NCBI GenBank assembly: GCA_033557465.1
Contig: CM066033.1
Span: forward strand, 591,510,438 to 591,574,437
Length of the DNA stretch: 64,000 nucleotides
From: Ichthyophis bannanicus
Lineage: Eukaryota; Chordata; Amphibia; Gymnophiona; Ichthyophiidae
Direction: 5' to 3'
The notes below the pieces were generated by a model. That model was not told the origin of the DNA and did no database searches. It saw nothing but the letters and a program-made list of their open reading frames with translations. The first letter of the stretch is position 1; each line of letters starts with the position of its first letter. Positions 1 through 10,328 of this stretch are shown piece after piece. A program made the translations under genes and the position numbers.

Positions 1-1186
1 AATGAGGGATTCACCATCGCTGTCTTGTCTTTCTTTCCTCTGGAGCCCTTCTGGATATACTGCAATTGGGCTTTCATCTTCTGTATTCTACAGAAACAAC
101 TCTTGCCAAAGACTCCAATGACTTGTTCCTTGCCAAATGCAAGGGCCTTTACTTGATCCTCATCCTTCTTGACGTTTCTGCAGCCTTTGACACTATTGAT
201 CACTTGTCCTTGCTTGGATTTAGGGGCTCTGTTCTCTTCTGGTTCTCTTCTTCTCTCTCCCATTGCACTTTTAGTGTATGTTCTGATGGATAACATAGTG
301 AATAACAGCAGATAAAGACCAGTATGGTCCATTTAGTCTGCCCAGTAAGATGGCAAGAGTAGGTGCACCTGACACTCCATGCTGGTCACCCCTCCCCATG
401 TCGTTGTTTAGGGGTGAAACCACCACTCCATGTAGGACACCCCTGTTTGTTGAGAAATTAGATAGTTTAAGTTTATTTTTATTTTATCCTGTTGCTGTAA
501 AGGGATCCACTGTGTCTGTCCCATGCCATTTTGAACTCTCTCACTGTATTTGCCCCCACATAACCATCTACTCTACTCCTCTACTACCTTCCTGCTTTCG
601 ATTTTGCGTACCTCATGGCTCTGTCTTGGGACCTTTCTTTTTCTCTCTCTATATTCTGTCCTTTGGTGCACTTATTTCCTCCCAGTTTTCAGTATCATCT
701 TTACGCTGACGACTCTCAGATCTACCTCTCTGCACCAGAAATCTCCACCAATCCAGGCCCAGATCTCTGCCTGCTTATCCGACATTGCTGCCTGGATGTC
801 TCACCACCATGTGAAATTGAACATGCTCAAAACTCAGCTCCTCATCTTTCCCCCTAAACCTCAGTCCCCCTCCTCCTTTCTCTATTTCTGTGGATGACAT
901 TACACTCCCTGTTTCCTCAGTTTGCAACCTTGGGGTCATCTTTGACTCTACACACTCTCTCTGCCTACATCCAACAGATAGCTAAAACCTGTCTCTTCTT
1001 TCTCTATAACATCAGCAAAATTTATCCCTTCCTATCTGAACACACTACTAAGACCCTTATCCACTCCTTAGTCACCTCCCGTCTTGACTGTTGTAACCTG
1101 CTCCTTGCTGGTCTCCCTCTGAATCATCTCTCTCCCCTTCAGTCTGTTGAAAAATCAGCTGCATGGCTTATCTGCCAGTGTAGGTA
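1..1186 (+). mobile_element. L2-clade LINE reverse transcriptase remnant, split
   Basis: This is a decayed piece of the reverse transcriptase of a non-LTR retrotransposon. The first part (66-293) carries the RT catalytic block with [12 protein letters not shown]. After an antisense CR1 insertion the same protein resumes near 546 with a VPHGSVLGPF block, the YADDSQIYLSA active-site box at about 690-735, and a C-terminal stretch including LVTSRLDCCNLLLAGLP at about 1070-1120. Several frames must be combined, so it is not functional. AAFDTIDH with YADD and the LDCCN-type motif is typical of the L2 clade. The 5' part lies outside the window. Confidence 0.85.
294..545 (-). mobile_element. CR1-type LINE 3' fragment inserted in the L2 remnant
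   Basis: The stretch beginning AACATAGTGAATAACAGCAG and ending near TTTGCCCCCACA matches two other antisense CR1 fragments in the window (18555-18960 and 35035 onward), which carry recognisable CR1 C-terminal coding sequence. Here mainly the 3' untranslated part remains. It interrupts the L2 RT between its catalytic block and its PHGS block. A short TAAC-like duplication may flank it but is too short to prove. Confidence 0.75.
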
Positions 1187-1359
1187 ATTGTTTTGTACTT
1201 TGTGAATAAAGTGGAGGTTTTTTTGAATGTGGGAGTGCTTTTTTTCTTTTGTGTAGGTGCCTAAACAGGGAAAATCAAGTAACATGATTTATACAAGATA
1301 TGGTTGACTGGACATATACTATTTTGCTATCCCTTTAACTGGATATTGTAAAATAAGTA

Positions 1360-1440
1360 GTGAACCTCCTCCTGCAGCTTGGAGACTGGGCATGTCAAAA
1401 ACTCATGACATCACTGGATATAGCCTGCTGGTCTCTCCCA
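1360..1440 (+). mobile_element. Fragment of a DIRS terminal region
   Basis: The stretch with CCTCCTCCTGCAGCTTGGAG, CATGTCA and TGACATCACTGG parallels the left terminal region of DIRS-4 at about 58730-58795, which has CCTCCTCCAGCAGCTTTGGAG, CACGTCA and TGATGACACTGG in the same order and spacing. It is an orphan terminal piece without coding sequence. About 160 bases upstream of it (1200-1359) show nothing I recognise. Confidence 0.5.
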
Positions 1441-1445
1441 TCAGC

Positions 1446-3175
1446 CATAAGAACATAAGATATGCCATACTGGGTCAGACCAAGGTCCATGAAGCCCAGT
1501 ATTCTGTTTCCAACAGTGGCCAATCTAGGTCATATGTACCTAGCAGTTTCCCCAAGAGACACAAGTTCCACAATGCTTGTACTGGGTCAAGCATTGATAT
1601 CTTCGGTCACTTCTTAATAATGGTTTATGGACCTTTCCTCCAGGAACTTGTCCAAACCTTTCTTAAACCCAGCTATACTAACAGCCTTTACTACATCCTC
1701 CGGTAACAAATTCCAGAGTCTGATTACACGTTGAGTGAAAAAATATTTTCTTTTATTAGTCTTAAATAGTTTACCCTGTAGCTTCATTGCATGTCCCCTA
1801 GACTTTCTATATTCTGATAACGTAAACAATCGATCTACGTTTACCCGTTCCACTCCGTTCATTAATTTATAAACTTCTATCATATCTCCCCTCAGCCGTC
1901 TCTTTTCCAGGTTAAAGAGCCCTAACCTTTTTAGCCTTTCTTCATAGGAGTATCCTTCCATCCCCTTTACCATTTTGGTGGCTCTTCTCTGAACCTTTTC
2001 TAAAATCGCTATATCCTTTTTAAGATACGGCGACCAGAATTGCACACAATATTCAAGGTGCGGTCTCACCATGGAACGATATAGAGGCATTATAATATCT
2101 TTTGTTTTATTTTCCATTCCTTTCCTTATCATACCTAGCATTCTATTTGCTCTCTTGGCCGCCGCTGCACACTGGGCCGAGGGTTTTAACATGGTATCCA
2201 CAATGACGCCTAAATCTTTTTCCTGGGTGGTGGTTCCTAATGTGGAACCTTGCATCGTGTAACCATAGTTTGGGTTGTTCTTCCCTAGGTGCATAACCTT
2301 GCACTTGTCCACATTAAATTTCTTCTGCCATTTTGATGCCCAGTCTTCCAATTTATCAAGATCGTCTTGCAATTTTTCACAATCCTCTTGGGTTTTAACA
2401 ACTTTAAATAGTTTTGTGTCATCTGCAAATTTGATAACCTCACTCGTTATTCCACTTTCCAGGTCATTTATGAATATGTCAAAAAGCAGCGGACCCAGCA
2501 CAGATCCCTGGGGTACACCACTATTCACCTTTCTCCATTGGGAAAATTGGCCATTTAGCCCTACCCTCTCCTTTCTATCTTTTAACCAGTTCCTGATCCA
2601 CAATAATACACTGCCTCCTATCCCATGACTCTAGTTTTGCCAAAAGTCTCTGATGAGGGACCTTGTCAAAGGCTTTCTGAAAGTCCAGATACACAATATC
2701 AACTGACTCACCTTTGTCCACCTGTTTATTCACTCCTTCAAAAAAACATAACAGATTAATAAGACAAGATCTTCCTTGTCTAAAGCCATGTTGGCTGTCT
2801 CCCATTAGGTTGTGACTATCTACATGCTGAGTAATTTTATTCTTTATGATGGTTTCTACCATTTTTCCCGGTACTGACATCAGGCTCACTGGTCTGTAGT
2901 TTCCCGGATCACCCCTGGAACCCTTTTTAAAAATTGGTGTTACATTGGCGATCCTCCAATCTTCAGGTATTAGAGATGATTTTAATGATAGTTCACAGAT
3001 TACTGATAGCAGGTCTGCAATCTCATATTTCAGTTCTTTCAACACCCTTGGATGTATACCATCTGGCCCAGGTGATTTGCTACTCTTCAGTTTATCTAAT
3101 AGTTGTAAGACATCTTCCCGATGTATCGATATTTCCTTCAATTCTTCCGCACCTTTAAATACCCCCAGTGAACTA
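1446..3175 (-). mobile_element. CR1 LINE, 5'-truncated copy
   Basis: A 5'-truncated CR1 retrotransposon in antisense orientation. Its 3' end, seen on the + strand as CATAAGAACATAAGATATGC at 1446, is the same terminal sequence as that of the CR1 at 13140-13175. Coding sequence runs from about 3175 down to 1614. The 5' truncation, cutting off endonuclease and the first RT motifs, is normal for CR1 insertions. It is closely similar to the sense copy at 11342-13007. Confidence 0.93.
1614..3141 (-). pseudogene. CR1 ORF2 reverse transcriptase, frameshifted
   Basis: The reverse transcriptase and C-terminal part of CR1 ORF2p, which copies the element RNA at a nicked target. On the minus strand the order is SSKSPGPDGIHPRVL (RT block 1), NYRPVSLMS, FRQGRSC, VYLDFQKAFDKVPH (catalytic Asp), then NSGVPQGSVLGPLLF, VIKFADDTKLF (FADD active site) and the C-terminal region with HLEYCVQFWSPYLKKD and KRRLRGDMIEVYKLM. 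Compared with the copy at 11990, a small deletion near 2630 shifts the frame between the two blocks, so the protein is split at about 2575-2603. The catalytic motifs are otherwise intact, suggesting a fairly young copy. Confidence 0.93.
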
Positions 3176-3460
3176 TTGACAAAGCAGCCTCAAAGGAGCA
3201 AAAAAATCAGTAACTTTTTTTTTTTTTAAACTTAACATTATATTCAAGGGCACGCAGAATATATAACCTATCTACCTACTACTCCCCTTCCAGAAGGAAA
3301 GGGACTGCTTCCTGCTTGCTGTCCTTTCTGTCGAATGCCTAGCCCTAAACAATCCAGAGCAATATAGCAATATATATAACAATATCATAATAATATCTGA
3401 TGAAGTCTGATGAAGTTCATAATAATAATATCTGATGAAGTCTGATGAAGTTCAGAAAGG
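3176..3460. repeat. Low-complexity stretch with a short direct duplication
   Basis: Holds a T tract at about 3217-3229 and two adjacent copies of a roughly 33-bp unit containing ATCTGATGAAGTCTGATGAA (about 3387-3420 and 3421-3453). No coding sequence is recognised. Confidence 0.6.
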
Positions 3461-3896
3461 CATTGAAGCACTATTTGTTCCTAACATACTACCCCGCAGC
3501 TACTCCATCTGACAATAGTCCTCATGCAGATCTTTCATATTTGACCCCGGTAGAGAATGGGTAATTATGATGATTATTACCTGCTCACTATACTATGCCA
3601 TATTTATTCTCACTATATTTGGCATATTTATTCTGTACTTTAATTAACTTCTTATCCACGGCATTATAGATACCTTATTCGCATCTAATTAACCAAATAA
3701 CCATGTATATAGTTGCCATGTATATAGTTAATTGTATATAGTTACCCTGTTTTCCACCAAGTTTATGTACCTTGTTCTTTGTAAAAAAAAACCAATGCTG
3801 TTTGTACCATTGTGTTTATATTTGTTCATATGTAAACCGCACTGATTTAAGAGCGCGGTATATAAGAAAAATAAATAAATAAAATAAATATAACAA
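3461..3896 (+). mobile_element. LINE 3' terminus (L2/CR1-like) with AATA-type tail
   Basis: Begins with a possible C-terminal coding remnant (FRKALKHYLF, about 3450-3480) and continues as a 3' untranslated region ending TGTAAACCGCACTGATTTAA, a CGGTATATAAGA motif and an AAATAAATAAAT tail. The same terminal motif ends the SINE at 36186-36485, so this LINE family is a candidate source of that SINE's tail. Confidence 0.65.
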
Positions 3897-4014
3897 TATA
3901 GCGCAAAACAAATGGAAGCATCAAAACGACTGAACACCAGTGAAGGCCTGTATCCACTTTTAACCTTGCACTTCCCGCAACAGAAAAAACACTGCTAAGA
4001 CCCCATCCCCGGGT

Positions 4015-4110
4015 GGGAATGAGGACTAAACTGGAGTCACTCAAGGAACCACAATTACCAGATAAGTGTAATTCCTATTTCCTTATCGTTCCTCCAGTTT
4101 AGTCCTCAAC
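4015..4110. repeat. DIRS terminal palindrome
   Basis: GAGGACTAAACTGGAG (about 4019-4034) is mirrored by CTCCAGTTTAGTCCTC (about 4091-4106), around a centre with CAATTACCAGATAAGTGTAA. The left arm and centre recur at 14795-14860. DIRS elements have inverted terminal repeats and an internal complementary region used to make a circular intermediate, and this palindrome fits that role. Confidence 0.65.
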
Positions 4111-4258
4111 CTCTGGGATGTATCAGAGCAGTAATCATTGGGAGGGACCTTTCCAGCTGGATCTCAACACCGCCTCCCTGAAAACTGCATCCTTAGCCGC
4201 CAGAACATCTAGGTGGTAGTGCTTACTGAAAGTATGGAGAGACAACCAAGAGGCCTCC

Positions 4259-4760
4259 CTACAGATGTCCACTGGCAGAACCAAACTGTGCTCCGTCCAA
4301 GACGACGCTTGCACTCTGGTAGAGTGAGCTCGTAAGCTCCCTGGGACTATACGGTCCCGTAGAAGATAAGCTGACGCACTCGCCGCTCCAATCCATCCAG
4401 AAATGGACTCCTTTGCCGCCGCTTCTCTTTGCGGGGCCCTCCGAACACCCCGAAGAGAGACGATCCGCCTTGCGAAAGTTTCTGAAACCTTTAAACACTG
4501 CCGCAGCGCTCTCTTGATGTCAAACAGCGCAAGCTATGGTTCAGTATGATCCCCTCCGCTGCACCTAGCGCTGGAAGAGAGACCATTTTAATTAGGTGAA
4601 CGTAGAAACCACCTTTGGCAACAACGACGGAACCAGCAGCCAGGCCACCTTCTGTCTGGAGATAGACAAAAAACGATTCCTGACAGGTCATTGCCTGCAA
4701 CTCCGAAAATCGCCTCGCCGAACAGATGACCATCAAACATACCGTCTTCAAGGCAAAACC
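4259..4760 (-). pseudogene. DIRS-1 tyrosine recombinase remnant
   Basis: On the minus strand, VICSARRFSELQAMTCQESF aligns with VAICSVRRISELQALSCKEP of the DIRS-4 recombinase at about 63475-63525. The Arg in this block corresponds to the first catalytic Arg of the family. Downstream minus-strand sequence in shifted frames carries further degraded C-terminal parts toward 4259. The reading frame is broken, so it is inactive. Confidence 0.75.
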
Positions 4761-5159
4761 CTTAACCTATGCCTGTTGCAAGGGCCCCAATGGCACGCTA
4801 GCTAACACTCCTAAAACCAACTTGAGCTTCCCCGGTGGAATTAATATCGTACGACAGGGCTACAGTCTGGTAACCGCCTGAGAAAGCGTACCACATCGAC
4901 CTGTGCATGAGAGCCACTGCCTGTCCTTTGCCCCTATAGCAAGACAGAGCTGTTAACTGAACTCTCTAGGACCTGCCTTTTGCCAAACCCGTCCTGCAGA
5001 AAACTTAATACCAAGGGAACTGACACTGTTGTCGCGCGAGCGTGCCTCCGTGAGCACCCGTCCTCAAAAGATGCGCCATATACGCACATATGCAAGGAAC
5101 ATAGACTTTTTTTTTTGCGGCAAGGTGGCAAAGACTGCTGACGAGCAACTCTTTTTCCT

Positions 5160-5761
5160 TGCCCTTTCAATGGCCACCCCATAAGCAAACACCGATGCAC
5201 CTGAGGCATTTGAAGGGAACTCCGTAGCAACAGAATCTCCAATGTTGGAAACCTCCATGGATTCCTGTCGAGCAACCGTATGAGGCAGGCATAGCACGGG
5301 CGCCGAGGGCCCCCAACCACACGTTTCTCCGAAGCGCTTCAATACGCAGAACCACTCGACCTATGAGTGCCCCCGGTGGAAAGACATAGAGAAGACTGGA
5401 CAACGGCCGCCATTGAAACAGTGCGCCGATGCCTTCTCACCTCCTTTTGCGTCGTCTGCTGAAGAAGCGACCCGTTTATGCAGAGTGAAACACCGTCATG
5501 AGGTCCATTACTGGCTGTCCCCATATGCGACAGATCTGTGCGAACACCTCCGGATGCCACTCCCATTCTCTGGCATCTACTCGGACCCAGCTGAGGAAAT
5601 CTGCTGTCACAGTGTCCTTACCCGCAACATGCGCCACCAAAAACGCTGGCAGCCAAAGCTCTATCCACACACACAGACCCTCTGCCGCGGCCTCTATGGC
5701 CACACTTCCGGTTCTGCCCTGCCGATTGATGTGGGCCACTGTCGCAGAGTTGTTGAACAGT
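5160..5761 (-). pseudogene. DIRS-1 RNase H end plus methyltransferase-like domain
   Basis: The minus strand reads VAHINRQGRTGSVAIEA, then HVAGKDTVTADFLSWV and WGQPVMDLMTVFHSA, parallel to DIRS-4 VAYINRQSGTGSVAL, HVAGVDNVEVDFLSR and WGTPIMDLMATFESA. Further on, YVFPPGALIGRV (about 5385-5350) matches DIRS-4 YVFPPWALIDRV. The Trp of the PPW motif is Gly here. The upstream part of RNase H lies beyond LTR copy A at 7339-7520. Confidence 0.8.
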
Positions 5762-5765
5762 ACTC

Positions 5766-7334
5766 TGTCAGACGGCTGCCTGGGTGAGAATGTTCACAGT
5801 ATTGGCAAGTGCATATATCAATAAGATTTGCAAGGGATTGTGGGAAATGCAGTCCATTCACACCAGTCACAGCTGCTCACAATAATTAGTTGTGCTTGAG
5901 TGTAAAGCCAATAAGATATTTATTTATGGGGTTATTTCTCCCAACACAGATATGCTTGGTAGCACACAAAACAGGATACTTGCTTTCAGTGTTAAACTTG
6001 GAAAAACAAAATCAGGAAAACAACAGTTGAACTTGTCAGGCAATCAAAGCAAAAGAATAAAGACCTGGTTGGTAACAAACTGGTCTTTTCTGTAGGCTTT
6101 AGCTAATATTTTCTTAGCAGTGTTTCAAACAACAAGCAAAACCCCCAAAGAAGGGAAAAACTGTTCTTTTCAGGTTAACTTCTTATATCTTCACACATAG
6201 ACTCAGAAGTGATTCTCTCAGAGCTCACAAGCAATTAGGTAAGGCTCAATTGCTAGCAGTTACCCAGCTGAAACCCCTTAGCTGGCTTACTTTCTACTGC
6301 TTGGCTCAAATCCTATTCAGGCGCTTTTCTGAGTAGATTAAAGAACAAGTTTGTATTTCTTTGTGATGGTTGTTGTACTTTGTAACAGTAAATTACCAAA
6401 GGAGTTTAGACAGAGAGCAATCCATGTATTCACAGCCTGTATCTATAACCGCTCCTTCCCCTTCTTCAACAATCATGGGTTCAATATCAGGGATTGGCAC
6501 AGAGGAATTTCTCAATGGAGCACTTTCAGGAGAATACTTGATTCCCTGCTGTCTTTCAAGGTTATAGCTAGGGCATAGATCAGTGTTCATACCTGAGCTT
6601 CCATTGCTGTTAGAGTTCCTCTCTAAATAGCCTGGCCAGTATGTAGTCCAGTTCTTATGTCCAGCCTTCCAATCCCTGGACACTGGGTCTCTCTTCACAT
6701 ACCTTCTGGCACGGGTCTTAGGGTCCCTTCCAAGTGCAGCCGTCTCCCTCACAGGTACCAACTGGAGATTCCTAGCCCTGCAGCACCATTCCTCTGGCTT
6801 TCCCCAGTCCAATGGTGTAAGCTTGCCTTTGGAATGCCTTCCAGTATACGTACTGCTATGGACTCCTTTAGACCTCCCAAATGCTTTTCTCTTCTTTCTT
6901 CCAAAGGGTTTCTTGCCCTCTCTGTTCGTCCGCTCTGGCTTCTGCTTCTGATGATCCTCCAGATGATGAAAATGTCCAAGATGAGGATGATGTCCAAGAT
7001 GAATCTGAGGATGATTCTCTGCAGAATAAACTCTACCTTTATTCTGCTTAGATGAGTGTTCCACCCTAGCACAGTGCAGCTGTGCTGAATCAGGCCCTGC
7101 CCTTTGAGATGAGTGCTTGGGGATTACCTCCATAGCCCTCCTGATTGAACACACGTTTCCCCACTTCAGCTCCTCTAATGGCTGTTGGAAACCTGCTGCA
7201 TTCTGGGACTGGTAGTCTTTTATGGAAAAATTCTGTTTTCTTATTTCTACCAGAACTGACAGGTTGCTTGTTCAGAGTCACTTCACCTTTTCTATAGCTC
7301 CTTCCTGAGCTATATGATGAGCTTCCTTATCACA
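5766..7334 (-). mobile_element. LTR copy A (solo LTR with coding potential)
   Basis: A 1569-bp insertion with 4-bp target duplications ACTC at 5762-5765 and 7335-7338. Read on the minus strand it starts TGTGATAAGGAAGC and ends GCCGTCTGACA, the TG...CA ends of LTRs. A minus-strand AATAAA lies near 5919, towards the 3' end, as expected for an LTR polyadenylation site. It matches copies B (24079-25632) and C (47938-49501) over its length. It sits inside the RNase H of DIRS-1. No internal retroviral or Gypsy-type region adjoins it, so it is best read as a solo LTR. Confidence 0.85.
6393..7334 (-). pseudogene. LTR-encoded basic protein, copy A, frameshifted
   Basis: Function unknown. This is the conserved reading frame of the LTR family. 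It shares with copies B and C the blocks TLNKQPV, HKRLPVPEC, EVIPKHSS, TGRHS, PLDWGKPEEW, ARRYVKRDPVSRD, TYWPGYLERN, SSVP, PMIV and the terminal MDCSLSK. Compared with B, copy A has a 2-base gain near 7313 and a 1-base gain near 7130, each breaking the frame. The protein is rich in Lys, Arg, Ser and His, with a His/Leu-rich variable stretch in the middle. No enzyme motif, signal peptide or membrane segment is evident. Confidence 0.7.
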
Positions 7335-7520
7335 ACTCGCTCCGCTCGACCTGTCACCGTAGCTTTGAGCGCCTGCAATGCCCGGCGTATCGCTCGCATT
7401 TCCAGTCGGATGATTGACCACTGGGTCTCCTGTGTACTCCAAGAGCCTTGTGCGAAACGATCTCCCAACATAGCAGAGTTTAACAAAGTTTTTGGCCAAG
7501 CTCCGGGAGGAAAGGTACAT

Positions 7521-7684
7521 TACGTTTTATTAGAGAGAAGCTGGAAAATTATATTTTTTTTTTATACCAATTCAAGATGTTCTACAAGGCACACAACCCA
7601 ACAGAGCGTCACATCTGTTGTACATGCAACGGAACCCTTAAAATATGAGCATACATGAATCCACCGCTTGCTCCGATACAAGCA
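7521..7684. other. Unassigned spacer with T tract
   Basis: Contains a T run at about 7553-7563 followed by unrecognised sequence up to the CR1 tail. Confidence 0.4.
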
Positions 7685-7826
7685 CTGAGTAGCCTATGTG
7701 TCTTTTTGGAAAACAGCCAGGTCCTTAAGACCAGGATTGGCTACCCTAGGAAACAGGATATGGACCTGAAAGAGCTTGGTCTGACCCAGTATGGCATTTC
7801 TCATATCCTTATGAATGGAACCTCCC
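7685..7826 (+). mobile_element. CR1 3'-end fragment
   Basis: Matches the terminal 140 bases of the CR1 at 13035-13175, including GGTCTGACCCAGTATGGCAT and a CTTATG-type end. No coding sequence is retained. Confidence 0.8.
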
Positions 7827-7889
7827 CAGGGTCTCTGCCTTGGAAGTAACAAGCTGCGCCTGGCCCTATGGCCCTGTGGCTAGCTCACA

Positions 7890-8125
7890 CGGAGCAGTGC
7901 GGCCTAGTGGTTGAGGCAAGTTGCCAGAGGACCAAGGGTTTGAATTCCAACCGAGACCACCAACCTTGGGCCATAAAAACTGGGGCTTCTGGTCCCACAG
8001 GTGGTCCTTCTGGCCTTCGTTAAGCGACTTAACCCTCTGCCTCACGTACCAAAACATAAATTGTGAGCCCTTCAGGGACAAGGGAAATAGAAATACCGTA
8101 ATCAACTGTATGCCACCCTGATCTG
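7890..8125 (+). mobile_element. tRNA-derived SINE, diverged
   Basis: Starts with a tRNA-like head containing an A-box-like GCGGCCTAGTGGTTGAGGCA and a B-box-like GGGTTTGAATTCC, followed by a body with ACCTTGGGCC, CTTAACCCTC and a LINE-like end TGTATGCCACC. The head and body match the better preserved SINE at 36186. The promoter boxes are degenerate, so it is an old copy. Confidence 0.75.
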
Positions 8126-8640
8126 TAGACAATCAGTATACTCAAATAACTGACTGGGAATATGTGACCGTAGCAAACACTGGCAGTGGAGAGACATCAG
8201 AGCTGGTGCTGGTTCCTAGTATTGCTTTCTCGCTCTCCCAGTCCTTCTGCCAGCATTGAGAAAAGGCTGAGAATAGATTGTCTAGTGGGCCGGGGACCTT
8301 GCGTCCTGGACATCAGAGAGAAAGAGGGGCTAGGATCTGGGAGCAAAGCCCAAAGAGAAAGGGAAACTAGTGACTGACATTGTAGCTCCTCTGGACTGTA
8401 TTTTATTCATATTAATTTGGCTATTGTTAGACATGGGTAATTTGGGATCTTTAAGCTGTGTCTGCTCCACATTTGAGGGCATTTGGGCTACTTTACTCTT
8501 TTGTGGAACCTCTCTGCTTTTGGTAGTATCCTTCAAGGATACATTCTTCCGAACCATCCGCTCTTGGGCGACTGTCGGCTTTCCCCTAATATCTAGTTTA
8601 AAAGCTGCTCTATCTCTATAACACTTATTAAAAGAGGGCT
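8126..8640. other. Unassigned sequence upstream of the CR1
   Basis: No coding frame or known repeat is recognised. The last part may belong to the CR1 5' untranslated region, whose start I cannot fix. Confidence 0.35.
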
Positions 8641-8691
8641 GCTACACAGTACCCTGTCTTCTGCTGCTGAGGTAAGCTATATTCTGATTTG

Positions 8692-9074
8692 ATTTAAATT
8701 ATAACTCTTAGCTGCTGCTAGGCTCTAACCTCTTATGAAATTTTAAACTACAAGCTCTCTGCTGGGTTCTAAATTTAACCAGAAAGCTCTCTTCTGTGTT
8801 TTAAATGTAAGCTAAAAGTACTTTTCTGATGCTAGGCCCTGAGTGACTATTAAATGTAAACTACAAGCTCTCTACTGGGTTCCAAATTTAACCAGAAAGC
8901 TCTCTTCTGTGTTTTAAATTTAAACTAAAAGTACTTTGCTGTTACTAGGCCCTGAGTGACTATTAAATTTAAACTACAAGCTCTCTGCTGGGTTTGAAAT
9001 GTAACCAGAAAGTTCTCCTATGTATTTTAAATTTAAACTTAAACTGCTGCTACTAGGCCCTGACTGATTTAACA
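8692..9074 (+). repeat. 113-bp tandem units in the CR1 5' region
   Basis: Two full 113-bp units (8745-8857 and 8858-8970) both begin AAACTACAAGCTCTCT. They are followed by a shorter third unit (8971 to about 9074) and preceded by a partial unit (8692-8744). Each holds TAACCAGAAAG, a run with GTGTTTTAAAT and CTAGGCCCTGA. The array lies directly upstream of the endonuclease frame, where some LINEs carry promoter monomers. Confidence 0.85.
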
Positions 9075-9214
9075 AAAAATAGTGGGTTCACAGATCAATT
9101 AGCTTTAATACAAAGAATTCCTTTTAGAAAATTACCAGAAGTATATACTCACAGTTGCAGATCTCTCTCCAGAAGTAACAGTCCCTTTTTCTAGTCCTTC
9201 AGTCTCTAAAATGC

Positions 9215-10290
9215 TTGTATGCAAATGCTAGAAGTCTAAAAAATAAGATGGGAGAGTTAGAATATATAGCACTAAATGAAAGGTTAGATATGATTGGAAT
9301 ATCAGAGACATGGTGGAAGGAGGACAACCATTGGGACACTGTGATACCTGGGTACAAACTATATCGTAATGATAGAGTTGATCAAATTGGTGGAGGGGTT
9401 GCTCTCTATATTAGAGAGGACATTGAGTCAGAAAGGATTAAAGTTTTGCAGGAAACAAAATTTGCTGTAGAATCTATATGGATTGAAATTCCATGTAAAA
9501 GGGGGAAGGCGATGGCAGTGGGGGTGTACTATCGAGCACCTGGCCAGAATGAACAAATGGATGATGAAATGTTCAAAGAAATTAAGGAAGCTAACAAAAG
9601 TTACAGCGCAGTAATAATAATGGGTGATTTCAATTACCCCGGTATCGACTGGGTTAGTGTCACGTCAGGACATGCTAGGGAGATAAAGTTCCTAGATGAA
9701 ATAAATGACTGCTTCTTGGAGCAGCTGGTTCATGAACCGACCAGAGGGGAAACCATATTAGACCTAGTCCTTAGTGGAACACTAGATCTAGTGCAAGAGA
9801 TAAGGGTGTTGGGGCCACTTGGCAATAGTGATCATAGCATGATTGCCTTTGATTTAATTAGTGGAGGAGGGATAGTAAGGAAATCCACAGTACTACCTTT
9901 TAACTTTCGAAAGGGAGACTATGATAAAATGAGGAAAACAGTTAAGAAAAAACTAAAAGGAGCAGTTGCAAAGGTTAAAGACGTACATCAAGCTTGGGTG
10001 TTGTTGAAAAATACTATCTTGGAAGCCCAGACCAGCTGTATTCCACGCTTTAAGAAAAGTGGAAGGAAGTCCAAAAAACTGCCAGCATGGTTTAAAGGTG
10101 AGGTCAGAGAGGCTGTTGTTGCCAAAAAAGCATCTTTCAGGAAATGGAAAAAAGAGCCAAACGATGAAACCTGGAAACAGCACAAGCACTGGCAAGTCAA
10201 ATGCAAGGCATTGATAAGGCAGGCAAAGGGAGAATTTGAGAGGAAGCTTGCTGCAGAAGCAAAAACACTACCTTTTCAAGTACATTCGTA
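9215..10290 (+). pseudogene. CR1 ORF2 endonuclease domain
   Basis: An apurinic/apyrimidinic-type endonuclease that nicks the target to prime reverse transcription. Motifs in order are YANARSLKNK (residues 2-11), DMIGISETWW (25-34, catalytic Glu), GGGVALYIRED (60-70), VGVYYRAPG, IIMGDFNYPGIDW (catalytic Asp and Asn) and GPLGNSDHSMIAFD (terminal SDH). About 350 residues are continuous before a frame loss at about 10270, just short of the hAT insertion. The frame continues beyond the hAT at 11342. It is real endonuclease sequence, but no longer one frame with its RT. Confidence 0.92.
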
Positions 10291-10328
10291 GCAAAAAACC
10301 TGTGAGAGAGTCAGTTGGTCCATTAGAT

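Larger units (their letters stand above)
3960..7520 (-). mobile_element. DIRS-1: degenerate DIRS retrotransposon, split by LTR copy A
   Basis: Antisense remains of a DIRS-type retrotransposon, a class that integrates with a tyrosine recombinase instead of an integrase. From right to left on the + strand it holds RNase H (about 7520-7339 and 5761-5560), the methyltransferase-like segment (about 5560-5160) and tyrosine recombinase (about 4760-4259), then a terminal palindrome near 4015-4110. The LTR insertion at 5766-7334 splits RNase H with the target duplication ACTC. Gag and the RT core are absent or unrecognisable. CpG-rich GC content here differs from the AT-richer CR1 to its left. Confidence 0.85.

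Noticed and set aside
8745..8970. CRISPR-like direct repeats
   Set aside because: Adjacent 113-bp units without spacers in a vertebrate LINE; not a CRISPR array.
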